A stretch of 64,000 nt of DNA from Gracilibacter sp. BRH_c7a (GTDB taxonomy: Bacteria; Bacillota; Desulfitobacteriia; Desulfitobacteriales; Syntrophobotulaceae): assembly GCA_001516055.1 (NCBI GenBank), contig LOEZ01000066.1, forward strand, positions 18,096 through 82,095, read 5' to 3'. Of this stretch, positions 63,839 through 64,000 are shown piece by piece. A model generated the notes under the pieces. That model saw only the letters and a program-made list of their open reading frames with translations. It was not told the DNA's origin and did not search any database. Every line of letters begins with the position of its first letter. The stretch's first letter is position 1. Made by a program: the position numbers and the translations under genes.

Positions 63839-64000
63839 TGGGGTCCAGTTTTCTTATGCAGCGTTCTCAATTAACTGGCGGTAGGTCATCGGAGAGATTT
63901 TGTTCAGTTTCTTTTGCCGACGCTCGTAATTGTAGAAATATATGTACTGCTCAATCGCTGCCACCAGGTTATCATAATCCTTGAACTTTCCAAGGTAGTA
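63824..64000 (-). mobile_element. IS3-family insertion sequence, one end (continues beyond window)
   Basis: Starts about TGGACTCTG (63824) with an inner GGTCCA at 63842-63847, then the transposase 3' end on the minus strand. It interrupts the MFS gene. Confidence 0.75.
63854..64000 (-). CDS. IS3-family transposase, C-terminal part
   Basis: 48 residues read on the minus strand up to TAA at 63854-63856: they include YIYFYNYERRQKKLN and ISPMTYRQLI, the standard ending of IS3/IS150-type OrfB (integrase core rve domain). The rest lies outside the window. Confidence 0.85.
   Translation of the reverse strand, partial: YYLGKFKDYDNLVAAIEQYIYFYNYERRQKKLNKISPMTYRQLIENAA

Noticed and set aside
1..64000. 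CRISPR arrays, rRNA, tRNA and T-box or other riboswitches
   Set aside because: No regularly spaced repeats and no recognisable conserved cores were seen on either strand, including before cysK, azlC and the alcohol dehydrogenase.

Overview
The window looks like a chromosome segment of a low-GC, anaerobic, spore-forming Firmicute of the Clostridia. Desulfosporosinus or Desulfitobacterium-type Peptococcaceae is my best guess. The evidence is an [FeFe]-hydrogenase maturase tail (HydG), a CotD-like spore coat protein, a 2-hydroxyacyl-CoA dehydratase/activator module, many two-component and ABC export modules, and TTG/GTG starts with strong AGGAGG sites. No rRNA, tRNA or CRISPR array was recognised. 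Genus assignment is inference from gene content only.

Layout. 1-3.2 kb: end of hydG, then azlCD (branched-chain amino acid export) divergent from a MocR/GntR-aminotransferase regulator with a clear promoter and a palindromic operator. 3.2-8.4 kb: a two-component system with an intramembrane-type kinase plus an ABC transporter, with PhoB-box-like direct repeats in front of the ABC genes. 8.4-16 kb: small metabolic genes (pentapeptide repeat, NifX-like, MBL-fold, glyoxalase-like, GNAT) and an ABC-2 exporter. 16-22.3 kb: SNF2 helicase, spore coat gene and a MacAB-like efflux operon. 22.5-29 kb: small Cys protein, small multidrug export protein, two SHOCT proteins with a two-component system whose sensor has a Met-rich loop, and a TldD/PmbA pair. 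29-42 kb: a degenerate Mre11/Rad50-like fusion, HD-GYP, MOSC, iron alcohol dehydrogenase, methyltransferase, PBP1A and nitrilase. 42-43.6 kb: glyoxalase-fold, PH-domain and cysK genes.

43.6-50.1 kb (minus strand) is the most unusual part. A 1626-residue protein carries an N-terminal GHKL-type ATPase, a central type I phosphoribosyltransferase PRPP loop and a second C-terminal GHKL-like region. It is translationally coupled (ATGA) to a receiver-metallophosphoesterase protein that is split by an apparent one-base deletion. I do not recognise this as a described system; it is the main candidate for something new, perhaps a signalling or defence module.

50.2-64 kb: SDR, ferritin-like protein with a 51-residue partner, an exonuclease remnant, an ABC-F ATPase, a 53-residue DnaJ-type zinc-finger protein, a three-gene HgdC/HgdB-type module, PPC/DUF296, EFR1-type ferredoxin, NUDIX, radical SAM, a NimA-like flavoprotein and DUF975. 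The window ends in an MFS gene cut off by an IS3-family element that continues past the right edge.

Decay is visible at several places: a C-terminal fragment of an iron alcohol dehydrogenase, a frameshifted DnaQ-like exonuclease, the split receiver-phosphoesterase, a possibly N-truncated membrane protein and the IS-interrupted MFS gene. Two of these breaks lie in A homopolymers, so sequencing error must be excluded before calling them biological.
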